The position numbers and the translations under genes were made by a program. A stretch of DNA of 64,000 nucleotides from Luteibacter jiangsuensis (GTDB lineage: Bacteria; Pseudomonadota; Gammaproteobacteria; Xanthomonadales; Rhodanobacteraceae): NCBI RefSeq assembly GCF_011742555.1, contig NZ_JAAQQR010000006.1:186001-250000 (forward strand), in the 5' to 3' direction. Positions 18,919 to 27,812 of this stretch are shown one piece after another (position 1 is the stretch's first letter; every line of letters starts with the position of its first letter). The notes under the pieces were generated by a model. It was not told the origin of the DNA, ran no database searches, and worked only from the letters and a program-made list of their open reading frames with translations.

Positions 18919-21411
18919 TCAGTTCGTCCAGCTCGCCTTCAACGTCACGCCCGAGAACGCCGCGTACGCGTTGAGCATCACGTAGTAGGTGCCAGCCGAG
19001 GGCGACGCAGCCGTGCAGCTTTCCGAGTTACCCGTGACGTACGGACGGCAGTCGTACGACGAGGTCGTGGGAGCCGACCCGAACTTGACGTACAGGTCGG
19101 CATCGCCGGTGCCCCCGGAAATGGCAATCTTCAGGTTCGTCGCACCAGACGGAACCACCACGGTGTAGTTCAGCTTCCCGTTCTTGGCCGCCGAGAGACC
19201 GGTGACCGCCACGCCGTTCTGCAGCACGTTGCCGCCGCCGGACGAGCCCACCGTGACGGACGAGGTCTTCGTGGTGCTGGAGCCGCCGTTGTCCGTCACC
19301 GTCTCGCTCACCGAATAGGTACCGGCGGACGCGTAGGTGTGGCTCGGGTTCGTGGCGGTGGACGTGGCGCCGTCGCCGAAGTTCCAGGAGTGTGACGCGA
19401 TGCTGCCGTCGCTGTCCGAGGAACTGTCGGTGAAGGTCGCAGTGAGCCCGCTGGTGGTAAAGCTGAAGTTGGCCACGGGCGGCGTGTTTCCACCACTACC
19501 GCCGCTCACCCAGTTCGCCTGCGCGTAGGTATTGAGCGCGTCGATGTTGAAGCTGCCGAAGCCGGTGGCTTCATCGAAGCCGGTGGACGCGGTATAGCCA
19601 TGCCCCTGATAACCGTTGTTGCCGGAGGTCACGTCGTGCAGCAGCGACGTCTGGCTGGGGAACGTCTGGTAGAACTTCGACGCAGGGAAGCCGATGGCGT
19701 TGTTGGCCGCCGACTCGATGCGCGCGAAGGCGCCGACGAACAGCGGCGACGCCAGGCTGGTTCCGCCCACCTGCTCCGTCTGCCCGTTGACGACGATGAG
19801 CGCACCCGACGACGACGCGGCGTCGAACGACACGTCCGGACCCACGCGCTTCGTCGAACTGGTCACCGACGACTGCCACGAAGGCGCGGTTTCGTACAAG
19901 CTCGTGCCGCCTCCTGTGGCCCACAGACGCTGGTTGTTGTCGCCCTGGCTCGGCGCGATGGCCGAGAGGCCTTCGTTCCACACGGTTTCGCCAGTCCACG
20001 AGGTGCCGCTGGTGGACAGTGTGGTGCCGCCCACCTGGACCACGTAGGGCGAACTCGCTGGTTCACTGACCGAGTAATGCGTGAGGTCGATCTTCACCGT
20101 ACCGGCGGAATTTGCCACATAGCCCGGCGAACCCGACACCGGGTCGGAGGACCACTGGTACACGCCCGCGTCGCCGGCGGCCACCGAGAAGGTCTGCCCT
20201 TGCGCAACCGCCTGCTGGAAGATCGCATCGTCCGCCGCCTGCGTGCCCGACTGCTCGGCAGCCGTCTCGTCTTCGCCGAGCGAGACATTGATCAGCTTCG
20301 CCTGATTGTCGGTGACCGCGCGGTTGAACGTGGCGGTGATGCCGGCGTTCGTGATGCCGCTGGAACTGGAATCGCCGTTGGCCGAGGTATAGAAGATCAG
20401 GCGCTGCACCGCACCGGCGATACCCACGATGTCCTGGCTGTCGAGCGACCATTCGCCGTTGGAATCGGGATCGTTGGCGAAGGTGCCGCTGCCCACTTTC
20501 GTGATCGTCGAACTGACCGTCGGCAGGCCGGCACTCGCGGTAAAGCTGTTGAGGTCGGTCACCGTCTGCGTGATCGAGCCCCAGGTGATGATGCCGACCG
20601 TGGTTCCGCTCGCCGTCGGCACGCTGCTGCCGCCGTAGATGGCGGCGAAGTCCTGCGGATGATGGGCGGTGACGGCTGCCGCCGCCTGCGTGGTCATGCT
20701 CGGCCCGGGCACGGTCACGTCCGCGGGTTTGTACACGTGATTGAGCGGATGTTTCACCGACACGTTCTGCAGGCCGAGCACGGACTGCACGGAGTCGCCC
20801 AACGCGGCGGGCACGAGGGCCGGCGTATCGTTCGCGAAGAATTCGCGGCCCTTCGCGGTGAACCGCTTGATCGACGTATGGAAGCCGTTCGCGGCAGCGC
20901 CGACATTGCCGTCCGCCGAAATCAGCAGGTTGTTCGGCGCCACCTCGATGTTGCCGAAGCCCGCCTGCTTCAGGTGCGCCACCACCGCGTCCACCTGCGC
21001 CTGCGTGGGCGCGAAGCGGGCCTTGAACTGCTCCGGCGTGAGGAACTTGCCATAGAGCTTGTTGCCCGGGGTCGTGACCGCCGAGAGGAAGGATTGCAGT
21101 TCGTCGGCATTGCGCAGTTTCAGACTGACGGCCACGTGCAGCGGCTTGTCCGCCGGCATCGCGGTGACCGCGGCACCGTCGATCCGCGGCGAGCCCGTCA
21201 TGTTCAACGCGTAACCCGACGCCACCGGCGTACCGGTGGTGGACGACGCGGCCAGCGTCTGCGTTCCCGCGACGGGTAGCATCGCGGCCTGGGTGCGCGT
21301 GGACACCCAACTGTCTTCCGCATGCGCGGAAAGGGAGGACATCGCCAGCGCGATGGCCACCGTCAACACCGTCTTGCGCGAGATCCCAGAAGCAAAAGCA
21401 TCGATCTTCAT
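18919..21411 (-). CDS. Secreted S53 (sedolisin) serine-carboxyl protease with PKD and PPC domains
   Basis: The 830-residue preproenzyme starts at MKIDAFASGISRKTVLTVAI with a signal peptide ending SAHA; an upstream open frame lacks similarity. A pro-kumamolisin activation domain spans about 70-225. The catalytic domain carries Glu320 and Asp324 (NGEWSLDSQD), Asp414 (AAGDAGVY, the oxyanion-hole residue) and Ser552 (GGTSLASP). A PKD domain follows at about 645-722 (WNFGDGATS) and a pre-peptidase C-terminal domain at about 735-828. Sedolisins work extracellularly at acid pH. The added domains suggest binding to polymers and removal of the tail during secretion. Xanthomonads carry related enzymes. 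Confidence 0.92.
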   Translation of the reverse strand: MKIDAFASGISRKTVLTVAIALAMSSLSAHAEDSWVSTRTQAAMLPVAGTQTLAASSTTGTPVASGYALNMTGSPRIDGAAVTAMPADKPLHVAVSLKLRNADELQSFLSAVTTPGNKLYGKFLTPEQFKARFAPTQAQVDAVVAHLKQAGFGNIEVAPNNLLISADGNVGAAANGFHTSIKRFTAKGREFFANDTPALVPAALGDSVQSVLGLQNVSVKHPLNHVYKPADVTVPGPSMTTQAAAAVTAHHPQDFAAIYGGSSVPTASGTTVGIITWGSITQTVTDLNSFTASAGLPTVSSTITKVGSGTFANDPDSNGEWSLDSQDIVGIAGAVQRLIFYTSANGDSSSSGITNAGITATFNRAVTDNQAKLINVSLGEDETAAEQSGTQAADDAIFQQAVAQGQTFSVAAGDAGVYQWSSDPVSGSPGYVANSAGTVKIDLTHYSVSEPASSPYVVQVGGTTLSTSGTSWTGETVWNEGLSAIAPSQGDNNQRLWATGGGTSLYETAPSWQSSVTSSTKRVGPDVSFDAASSSGALIVVNGQTEQVGGTSLASPLFVGAFARIESAANNAIGFPASKFYQTFPSQTSLLHDVTSGNNGYQGHGYTASTGFDEATGFGSFNIDALNTYAQANWVSGGSGGNTPPVANFSFTTSGLTATFTDSSSDSDGSIASHSWNFGDGATSTATNPSHTYASAGTYSVSETVTDNGGSSTTKTSSVTVGSSGGGNVLQNGVAVTGLSAAKNGKLNYTVVVPSGATNLKIAISGGTGDADLYVKFGSAPTTSSYDCRPYVTGNSESCTAASPSAGTYYVMLNAYAAFSGVTLKASWTN

Positions 21412-21775
21412 GAGTGATCCTTCCATTAGCCCGTAAATTGCTTCCGCCAAGGCGGAAGCCCTGACACTGCAGGCGTTCTGGATCGAGCGGCACCCTTCCC
21501 CGACCGGCATGGCTGCCGGCCGCTCCGTCTATCGCAGGAAATTGCGTCACCCCACCCTTTCCGCCACTTGCTCCCCCTGTGCTTCGAGCAATGGCAAGGC
21601 AAGCTTTCGCAAGGCTTTCGGAAAGACGAAACGCGCGGCGAAAAACGCGAAGTCCGTGACACGACACGCAAATTATGACAGCGCGAAATCGGCAGCCGAG
21701 GGTTCCGCGGCGTAACGAGCCTTTCGTCGGCGCCGACGCGTTCGCAAGTTACTGCACCTCAGGTGCCGCCCGGCT
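21412..21775. other. Upstream region of the protease gene, no gene
   Basis: This 364-bp gap separates the AraC-type regulator's stop from the protease start. No gene was found on either strand. It holds a perfect hairpin (GCTTCCGCC AA GGCGGAAGC, 21440-21459) that would lie in the 5' untranslated region of the protease mRNA. Confidence 0.5.
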
Positions 21776-22651
21776 TCAGTGAGGCCTTAGCGGCAGGTAG
21801 ATATCGACCACCGCCTCGTGTTCCGGCACATCGGGAAAGAACGCCACACGGCGGAGGAACAGTGGTGCGTCACCCGGCTCCTCGCCACTTTCCGTCAGCC
21901 ACTCTCCGTAGAGGAAGCGGATGGCGTCGCCCAGCAGGGAGTCGGGGCCCTCATGGCGCAGCACGGCACAGCGACCGCCGGGGAGGCGCGCGGCCGTGAC
22001 GCCCGCGTCGTTCGGAACCACCGACTCGCAAGTCACGCACAGGTCGAGGCGATAGCGCTCGGGCGGCGTCGTTTCCGGGTCGTCGTGGAGAACGTTCCAG
22101 GTGGCATACCTGGCGGGAGGAAGGTCGCTGGCGCGGCGCCAGGCGATGAAACGGCGAATGCTTTCCCCGATACGCTCCGGCGGGCCCACATGCGAGAGGC
22201 AGGCAACCGGTGTTTCGGGAAAATCGACGATGCGCACATCGTCGAGGCGAAAGCGCGTGGTCATATGGAATCTCCTTACTTCATCGAGTTCGCGCCACGC
22301 GGTGGCCCAGACCCGCCAGTCCGGCGCGTCACGGAAGGCCGCGGGCGATTGGCCAAGCCGCTGCCGGAAGGCGCGCGAGAACGCTTCCGGGCTCTCGTAA
22401 CCTGCGTCCAGGGCGACGTCGGTCAGCGACACCGACGGACGAAAGGCGGCTTGCCAGGCGGCACGCTTGAAGCGCGACAGCTGCACGTAGCGATGCACCG
22501 GCATGCCGGCGAGCGCCGAGAAACGCCGGTGGAAATGGTGTGGTGAGTAGGCGGCTATGCGCGCAAGCACATCCAGCGACAGGTCGCCGTCCAGATGGCT
22601 GTCCACATGATCGAGTACACGGCGGAACCGTTCGTTGGCTGGATCGTTCAT
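21776..22651 (-). CDS. AraC-family transcriptional regulator with GyrI-like domain
   Basis: The 291-residue protein starts MNDPANERFRRVLDHVDSHL. The two helix-turn-helix segments of the AraC DNA-binding domain are N-terminal (about 20-110, including YSPHHFHRRFSALAGMP and the second helix in GYESPEAFSRAFRQRLGQSP). A GyrI-like/effector-binding domain fills the rest (about 135-290), ending VVDIYLPLRP. This is the Rob/SoxS-like arrangement that senses small molecules. It is divergent from the GH76 gene, but the N-terminal DNA-binding layout fits drug or stress sensing as well as carbohydrate control. Confidence 0.9.
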   Translation of the reverse strand: MNDPANERFRRVLDHVDSHLDGDLSLDVLARIAAYSPHHFHRRFSALAGMPVHRYVQLSRFKRAAWQAAFRPSVSLTDVALDAGYESPEAFSRAFRQRLGQSPAAFRDAPDWRVWATAWRELDEVRRFHMTTRFRLDDVRIVDFPETPVACLSHVGPPERIGESIRRFIAWRRASDLPPARYATWNVLHDDPETTPPERYRLDLCVTCESVVPNDAGVTAARLPGGRCAVLRHEGPDSLLGDAIRFLYGEWLTESGEEPGDAPLFLRRVAFFPDVPEHEAVVDIYLPLRPH

Positions 22652-22795
22652 GGGTAGAGCGTACCGGGCGGGTGGCGTGCCGCGCATGACCGATCTTGCG
22701 GACATCGGCCCCTCCGGGGCCACGGGGTTGACCGGGTTCTCACTATTCGTGCCGTTCCTCTGCAACACTCCATGGGTTGCAGGGGAAGCTCAGGT

Positions 22796-22811
22796 ATTTA
22801 GACGTCTAAAT
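22796..22811. promoter_or_regulatory. 16-bp palindrome upstream of the GH76 gene
   Basis: ATTTAGACGTCTAAAT is a perfect palindrome with a central CG, between the divergent regulator and mannanase genes and 105 bp before the GH76 start. It is A+T-rich in a GC-rich region. It resembles LacI-type operators. AGACGTCT also equals the MetJ box, which makes less sense next to a glycosidase. The regulator is unidentified. Confidence 0.5.
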
Positions 22812-22915
22812 TTCCCACGCAAGCAGTTATCGTGCCGGATCACCGCCCACGGTCCGGCCGCACTGCCAGAGAGCCGAGGCTCTCCCTTCGTGGGCCCTGA
22901 GGAGCACCTCGCATC

Positions 22916-24838
22916 GTGAAACCGAAGATCGAGTTTTCCGGACTACGCGCACGACTCAAGACACTGCTGGCAGTGACCGGCTTCGTCCTCCTGGCCGCAC
23001 CGCTGACGGGAGCGGCGGAGGCGCCCTCCGTCGCCAACCCGCACAACGACGGCCCTACCGCCCTGGCCCGGGCCCGCGTGGCCGCCGACGTCCTCATGGG
23101 CTCCTACGATCCGGAGAAGGCCTGGTTCCCCTCCAGCTGGTGGAACTCCGCCGTGGCGCTGCAGACCATCGGCGATTACATGCAACGCACGGGGGATCGT
23201 CGCTACCTCGGCCAGTTGGACAACACCTTCGAGAAAGACAAGGGTGCCTTCCCCGCGGGCGTGCTTTCGGGCGATCCGCTGCTCGGCAATTTCACCAGCC
23301 GGGCCATCGACGATTCCGAGTGGTGGGGCCTCACCTGGCTGCAGGCGTACGACCTGACCCACGACCCTAAGTACCTCGACATGGCGGTGACCATCGCCAA
23401 CTACGTGTACGGCTATTGGGATACCAGCACCTGCGGCGGTGGCGTGTGGTGGGATGCCGAGCGCACCTACAAGAACGCGATCACCAACGGTTTGTGGATC
23501 CGACTCACGGCGGAGCTGCATAACAGGATCCCCGGCGACACGCTCTGGTTGGGCCGTTCCCGCACGGCGTGGCAGTGGTTCCAGGGCAGCGGCATGATCA
23601 ATGCCAACGACCTCGTCAACGACGGCCTGACCAACGCCTGCACCAACAACGGCCAGAACGTGTGGACCTACAACCAGGGGCTCGCCATCGGCGGCGGCCT
23701 CGAGTTGTGGCGCGCCACGAAGGATCCGGCGATTCTCGCCACGGTCAAGCGCCTCGCTGACGCTTCGATCGGCCCCGGCGGCCTGGTGACCGACGGCACC
23801 CTGACCGAAACCTGCGACGCCGACGACCAGACCTGCGACGACAACGGGAAGCAGTTCAAGGGCATCTTCATGCGCTATTGGACCGACCTCGTCGATACCA
23901 CGCATGACAGCCGCTATGCGGACTTCCTCGAGCGGCAAGCCGACACTGTCTGGAACCGGGACAGGGATGCCGCGAATCGCCTCGGCACACGCTGGGCCGG
24001 CGCCACGAACGACGACCATCCCAACGTCTTCGACTGGCGCACGCAGGCCAGTGCGTTGAGCGCGCTCATCGGCGACGTGCCGCTACCCACGCCGTTCGCA
24101 TCGCTGGCCGCCACGCTGTCCCCGGCGCAGCCGGTGATCATGCCGTCCGCCTCCGGCAACGCGACCATTCCCGGCGAACTCGGCCTGTCCGCCTCCGGAT
24201 ACCTGCCGCTCGTGACGCTCGTCTCCACCGATGCACCGGCGGGTTGGAGCGCCTCACCGCGCGCTGCCCTCGTTACCCTTCGGCCGCACGGCAACGCGGC
24301 GCCTGTCTATCGCAGCGTGCCGATGCGGATCACCGTACCCACTGCCGCCGCCGATGGACACCACACGGTAACCGCGAACGCCTTCGCGGCAGGCTTGCGC
24401 TTCACCGCGCAGGCAGACGTGCTGGTGGCGCACTCGGTCGACTTCGACACGGGTACGGCCGGCGAATTGCCGTGGCTGTTCGACCCCGACCACTCGCAGA
24501 GCAATCGCGTGCAGAATCGCTTCGCCGACGGCAACGCGCACTTCACCTATCGCTTTCCCTTCCCGGCCGATACCACCTCGGCACAGGTCACCCTGACCAT
24601 CGACGCCGAGTTCGTGGTGCAGGTCAGCTCAGACAATGAGAACTGGACGACCGTACTGAAGGAAGACCGGCCGATCACTGACGGCTCGAACAAGGCCGAC
24701 CGCAGCATCGACCTCACGCCCTACCTGGGCAGCGGCGCCGACGGTGCGAAACCGGTATACCTGAAGGTCTCCGACAGCTTCCCCAACGACGGTTGGGGAG
24801 GCCGCGTGTATCACGTCACGGCGAACATCGTGCAGTAG
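22916..24838 (+). CDS. Secreted glycoside hydrolase family 76 (alpha-1,6-mannanase-like)
   Basis: The 640-residue protein has a signal peptide (hydrophobic core TLLAVTGFVLLAAPLTGAA). The alpha/alpha-barrel GH76 domain covers about 45-385, with the catalytic aspartate pair Asp132-Asp133 in SRAIDDSEWWGLTWLQAYD and family-typical GGGVWWD. A C-terminal beta-rich region (about 395-640) looks like two accessory, possibly carbohydrate-binding, domains. GH76 enzymes cleave alpha-1,6-mannan backbones such as those of fungal walls, consistent with a soil or fungus-associated lifestyle (inference). The ATG follows a GGAGCACC ribosome-binding site. Confidence 0.88.
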   Translation: MKPKIEFSGLRARLKTLLAVTGFVLLAAPLTGAAEAPSVANPHNDGPTALARARVAADVLMGSYDPEKAWFPSSWWNSAVALQTIGDYMQRTGDRRYLGQLDNTFEKDKGAFPAGVLSGDPLLGNFTSRAIDDSEWWGLTWLQAYDLTHDPKYLDMAVTIANYVYGYWDTSTCGGGVWWDAERTYKNAITNGLWIRLTAELHNRIPGDTLWLGRSRTAWQWFQGSGMINANDLVNDGLTNACTNNGQNVWTYNQGLAIGGGLELWRATKDPAILATVKRLADASIGPGGLVTDGTLTETCDADDQTCDDNGKQFKGIFMRYWTDLVDTTHDSRYADFLERQADTVWNRDRDAANRLGTRWAGATNDDHPNVFDWRTQASALSALIGDVPLPTPFASLAATLSPAQPVIMPSASGNATIPGELGLSASGYLPLVTLVSTDAPAGWSASPRAALVTLRPHGNAAPVYRSVPMRITVPTAAADGHHTVTANAFAAGLRFTAQADVLVAHSVDFDTGTAGELPWLFDPDHSQSNRVQNRFADGNAHFTYRFPFPADTTSAQVTLTIDAEFVVQVSSDNENWTTVLKEDRPITDGSNKADRSIDLTPYLGSGADGAKPVYLKVSDSFPNDGWGGRVYHVTANIVQ

Positions 24839-24847
24839 CTCACTGCG

Positions 24848-24882
24848 GCGCCTCCGCTTCCCTCTTAAGGGAACGGAGGCGC
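24848..24882 (+). terminator. Hairpin after the GH76 gene
   Basis: GCGCCTCCG-C-TTCCCT and AGGGAA-CGGAGGCGC pair as a 15-bp stem with one bulged base, 9 bp past the stop codon. The following sequence TTCGCTCT is only weakly T-rich. Confidence 0.65.
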
Positions 24883-24920
24883 TTCGCTCTGGCGGGTTCC
24901 GCGCGCGTCGGGATGCTGCG

Positions 24921-25382
24921 TCAGGCGACGCCGCGCATCCTCCGCACCGTCGCGTCGGCGTTGAAGCGGCGCGACGCCTCGGCCACGTCGCAGCTGACGA
25001 CGGTCTTGCCGATGGGCGCGAGGGCGATGCCAGCCAGCTTCAGGTGCTGGATGCCGAAGGGAATGCCGATGATCGTCAGGCAGCAGGCAACGGCGGAACA
25101 GACATGGCCGATGGCAAGCCAGATCCCGGCGAAGACGAACCAGATGATATTGCCGACCGTGCCGAAGATGCTGGTGCCGATGTCGCCGCGGCCCGAGAGC
25201 TCCTCGCGGTCCACGGCCTCCTTGCCGAACGGGAAAAAGGCGAACGTGCCGATCACGAAGCAGGAGCGCGCCCAGGGGATGCCGACGATGGTGATCATGG
25301 CGAGCAATCCCGCCAGCCACCAGCCAAGGCCCATGACCAGGCCACCGAAGACGAACCAGACGATGTTTCCTATCGCGCGCAT
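24921..25382 (-). CDS. yccF: YccF-family inner membrane protein
   Basis: The 153-residue protein MRAIGNIVWFVFGGLVMGLG... has two homologous halves. Each has a GN(I/V)(V/I)WFVF motif (residues about 5-12 and 77-84) followed by a hydrophobic segment and (T)IIGIPxG/A. This is the YccF/DUF307 pattern of a duplicated membrane unit. Three or four membrane segments are predicted. Function in bacteria is not established. It stands alone. Confidence 0.85.
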   Translation of the reverse strand: MRAIGNIVWFVFGGLVMGLGWWLAGLLAMITIVGIPWARSCFVIGTFAFFPFGKEAVDREELSGRGDIGTSIFGTVGNIIWFVFAGIWLAIGHVCSAVACCLTIIGIPFGIQHLKLAGIALAPIGKTVVSCDVAEASRRFNADATVRRMRGVA

Positions 25383-25493
25383 ACCTTGTTCCTTTTTGGG
25401 CTTGGATGAAACCTAACGCTGCGGCGTCCACGCCACATGTGCCGGTCGGCCCCCCGTCCGATGGATCGCCGGCGAGATGCCATGGCGGCCCGG

Positions 25494-25754
25494 TCAGTCC
25501 CGATAGGTTCCGCTGAGGACGGCAGCGGTGCGAGTGGCGTCCAGCTCGGCCCTCGCCCGGGCGCCGGCCTCCGTGTCGAAAGTGGCCGTACCACCCGACA
25601 CAAGGCAACGAACCGGTTCGCCCGGAGCCGCCGACTCGGCCTCCTTCTGGGTCGCATAGACCGCCCATGCCGCCGTCCACCGATCAAGCTGACCTGTGGC
25701 TTGTTCGGTCTGAATCGCGGCCCAGTGTTCCCCGACCTTGACGATTTCCGCCAT
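25494..25754 (-). CDS. Small hypothetical protein
   Basis: An 86-residue acidic protein, MAEIVKVGEHWAAIQTEQAT...VLSGTYRD, is not recognised. It has no membrane segment or known motif. The start was chosen at the ATG just before the conserved-looking domain; two in-frame alternatives lie 18 and 87 bp upstream. It is the last ordinary gene before the left repeat of the tRNA-fMet island. Real coding potential is likely but not certain. Confidence 0.5.
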   Translation of the reverse strand: MAEIVKVGEHWAAIQTEQATGQLDRWTAAWAVYATQKEAESAAPGEPVRCLVSGGTATFDTEAGARARAELDATRTAAVLSGTYRD

Positions 25755-25835
25755 TGCGTGAGCGCTCCCCATGTTTTTCCCGAGGCGATGGTGCTCGCCA
25801 ACGGCGAGGGCCGCAAGACCGGCGCACGGAACGTT

Positions 25836-25902
25836 CGTCACAAAAGAAAACGGCGCGATCTACGTGAGATCGCGCCGCTCAATTTGAAGCTGGTAGCGGG
25901 GG
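25836..25902. repeat. Left attachment-site repeat of the tRNA-fMet island
   Basis: These 67 bases match 29700-29766 at 65 positions, in direct orientation. They contain a copy of the last 12 bases of the tRNA-fMet gene, the spacer, and a full copy of its terminator hairpin (25842-25877). This is the duplication left by integration at a tRNA 3' end. The flank to the left would be the original sequence downstream of the tRNA. Confidence 0.85.
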
Positions 25903-26536
25903 CCGATCCGATATTTCCCGCACCCGAAGCACCGTGTACCTCGGACGAGCCACGTTCGTTCGTGCCAAACGCCGCGTTCGCTCTTGATCGCGTAGCTTGC
26001 CCCTTTCGCGTTCGCGCCCTCGCGCCCCTCGGCCTCGTCGCCCGCGTACCGCCCGTTCCAGGGCGGCGAAAGCGCGTGCGCATGCTCCTTCTCCGCGGCG
26101 TCCCTTCGTTGCGCGTCGCGTGCAGCACTCGGCGCGCATAAGCGACGCGGCCAGCGCCCGATCCTAATGAGCGGGGTGTCTGCCGACGGCGTCGGCAGTG
26201 ATAGCGGCGGAGAGCAATGGGCAGATCGCGGCACGGTTCGATGCCAGACATTCTCGGGGATATAAGGTGACGGCCCCGGTAGCAACGAAGGCGTGCACGA
26301 CGGCGAGCGCCTCGGAACCAGTAGCCTTGTCGGCCACGGCGCCTACGATTCTCCCGCAGCTTCGGTGACGCCGTGCGAACGCCCTACCTCACCGCGAAGT
26401 CGAAGACGACGTGATCTATCCCCGGCGGCCATCACCGAGAACGTGTAGGTGAAATCCTACGTCTTTCGGCGAGTGGAAGATGAACGCCGGCAATCCCTAC
26501 CCTATGACCGCCAATGTGGGCCAACAGGGGGGAATC
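25903..26536. other. Left part of the island, no confident gene
   Basis: All open frames in this 634-bp stretch are short or arginine-rich. The best candidate is a minus-strand frame over about 25860-26285 containing AAEKEHAHALSPPWNGRYAG and a CFGC motif, which crosses the repeat and is unrecognised. It may be a decayed phage gene. A perfect 8-bp-stem hairpin (CTGCCGAC GGC GTCGGCAG) lies at about 26180. Confidence 0.4.
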
Positions 26537-26761
26537 ATGGCGGTATATAAGTACAATCGCTATCTGGAACAAAGCCAACATCAAGCTTTCGACAAGCTCT
26601 GGAAGCCTGGCGAGCAACCTAATTACAGTGGAATATTTCGCTGCGAAGCCTGCGGAGCGAACGTTGCCTGCAATGCAGGCAACCCGCTTCCGCCGCAAAA
26701 TCACGCTCAGCACCATAGCGGCGCAGACATTCGATGGCGACTTATCGTTTCCATCCACTAA
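26537..26761 (+). CDS. 'Protein L'-like small zinc-ribbon-type protein
   Basis: The 74-residue product MAVYKYNRYLEQSQHQAFDK... contains SGIFRCEACGANVACNAGNP then LPPQNHAQHH and IRWRLIVS. This C-x2-C plus PLPPQNH pattern recalls a small conserved family sometimes named 'protein L', of unknown function; this is from memory. Cysteines and histidines could bind zinc. GGGGGGAA 5 bases before the ATG is a good ribosome-binding site, deciding this start over one 57 bp upstream. The local sequence is visibly poorer in G+C than the neighbouring housekeeping genes. Confidence 0.75.
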   Translation: MAVYKYNRYLEQSQHQAFDKLWKPGEQPNYSGIFRCEACGANVACNAGNPLPPQNHAQHHSGADIRWRLIVSIH

Positions 26762-26899
26762 CGCAAAAGCCCAGCGTGAGGCCGGGCTTGGGTCTGGGTG
26801 ATTCATTTGGCCGCCCTCGGCAGTGCAATCCACCGGCGACAACTAAAGTTCCGTTGGAATGGACCGATAGGTCTAAAACATGTCACGGAACGAACGATC

Positions 26900-27337
26900 A
26901 TGGCTGATACCGCAGCGCCTTCAGGCGATCGCATCTCGAAAGTTGCCTTTGACTGGCTCAAGGAAGTCGTAGTAGCTATTGGTATCCTTTCATTTGCTCG
27001 CGAGTTCTTCGGTTGCGGCCGAACACTTGGATACCTCAAGCAGGACGTAACAAATCTCGCGCTGACCGCGGGTCCGCTCCTTTGGGTTGGCATTGCCACA
27101 TACATCGCCGGCACGACACTGACTCGCAGATTCGCGCCTCCTGGCAGTTCCCTGAAATCAACTGCAAAAGGCATCTCTGTCCTAGTGGTATTCGTTCTCC
27201 TTTCGACAGCAGCATCGGTGCTAGTAATTGCGGCGCTTACGCCCGCCGGCACTATGGATACCCACATCGAAGCGATTGACAACTTGTTCAACGCCATTTC
27301 CGCCACAACGCCTGGTAAGCTGAAGTGCGACGCTTGA
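26900..27337 (+). CDS. Hypothetical membrane protein
   Basis: The 145-residue product starts at MADTAAPSGDRISKVAFDWL. It has probable membrane segments at about 20-35, 50-70 and 88-112 and ends in a polar tail (TMDTHIEAIDNLFNAISATT). No family is recognised. Codon use and base composition are more A+T-rich than the chromosome around it, which fits acquired DNA. It lies 138 bp after the protein-L-like gene on the same strand, and the two may be the island's surviving cargo. Confidence 0.6.
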   Translation: MADTAAPSGDRISKVAFDWLKEVVVAIGILSFAREFFGCGRTLGYLKQDVTNLALTAGPLLWVGIATYIAGTTLTRRFAPPGSSLKSTAKGISVLVVFVLLSTAASVLVIAALTPAGTMDTHIEAIDNLFNAISATTPGKLKCDA

Positions 27338-27641
27338 AAGATCATGCCGCCAAGCCCTTTACAGATATGAGCCCCTTGGCCAGCATGCGTACCAACGTGC
27401 GCACCAGTGCCCGCAGGCAAAGGAAGTTCCTCTCAGCCTCGTAAGCAGCACGGTCCCCGTTTCGGCCGGGGCCGGAGAGTCGGTCCACCGATTGCAGCCA
27501 GTCCAGGCGTAAACAGCTTACAGGTCAATTGGCTTGAAGCCGGCGCATTCAAGGAGCCAGCGCATATGCGCGAGTGCACGTCTTCAGGTCGCACAGGCAT
27601 GCACCGGGCTTACGGATGGTGCCCCCTCGTCCTGCACCGGC
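27338..27641. other. Island segment without a recognisable gene
   Basis: About 300 bp between the membrane protein and the truncated phage gene. Frames present are short and unlike proteins. A small GC-rich hairpin (CCCCGTTTCGGCCGGGG) lies near 27452. Confidence 0.4.
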
Positions 27642-27812
27642 TTACAATGACGTCATCTTGGGCTTTGACTTGCTAAGTGCATTCTTCCGCTTCGGGAGGG
27701 CACGGACGTTCACCGCCTCGGCCACACCATCGGCGTGTGCCATGGCCGCCACACGGCCGATCGCTTGACGGCGAAGCGGCGTCCGACGCTGGAGCCCTTT
27801 TGTCGTCTTCAT
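27642..27812 (-). pseudogene. Truncated phage gene, DUF1364-like N-terminus
   Basis: A 56-codon frame MKTTKGLQRRTPLRRQAIGR...KSKPKMTSL ends at a TAA. The tail KSKPKMT is like the start of a phage protein family (DUF1364, predicted nuclease-type) where it continues PIRASARG. Here the frame stops right after that motif, so the gene is probably cut short by a deletion. Its ATG overlaps the stop of the upstream gene as ATGA, and GAGGTGG 5 bases before it is a ribosome-binding site. Family recognition is from the short motif only. Confidence 0.5.

Noticed and set aside
25860-26285. 141-codon minus-strand frame at the left end of the island
   Set aside because: It crosses the attachment repeat and shows no recognisable family. 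It may be a decayed gene but is not supported well enough to call.
26432-26842. 136-codon minus-strand frame over the protein-L-like gene
   Set aside because: The plus-strand frame has a recognisable motif and a good ribosome-binding site; the minus frame has neither.
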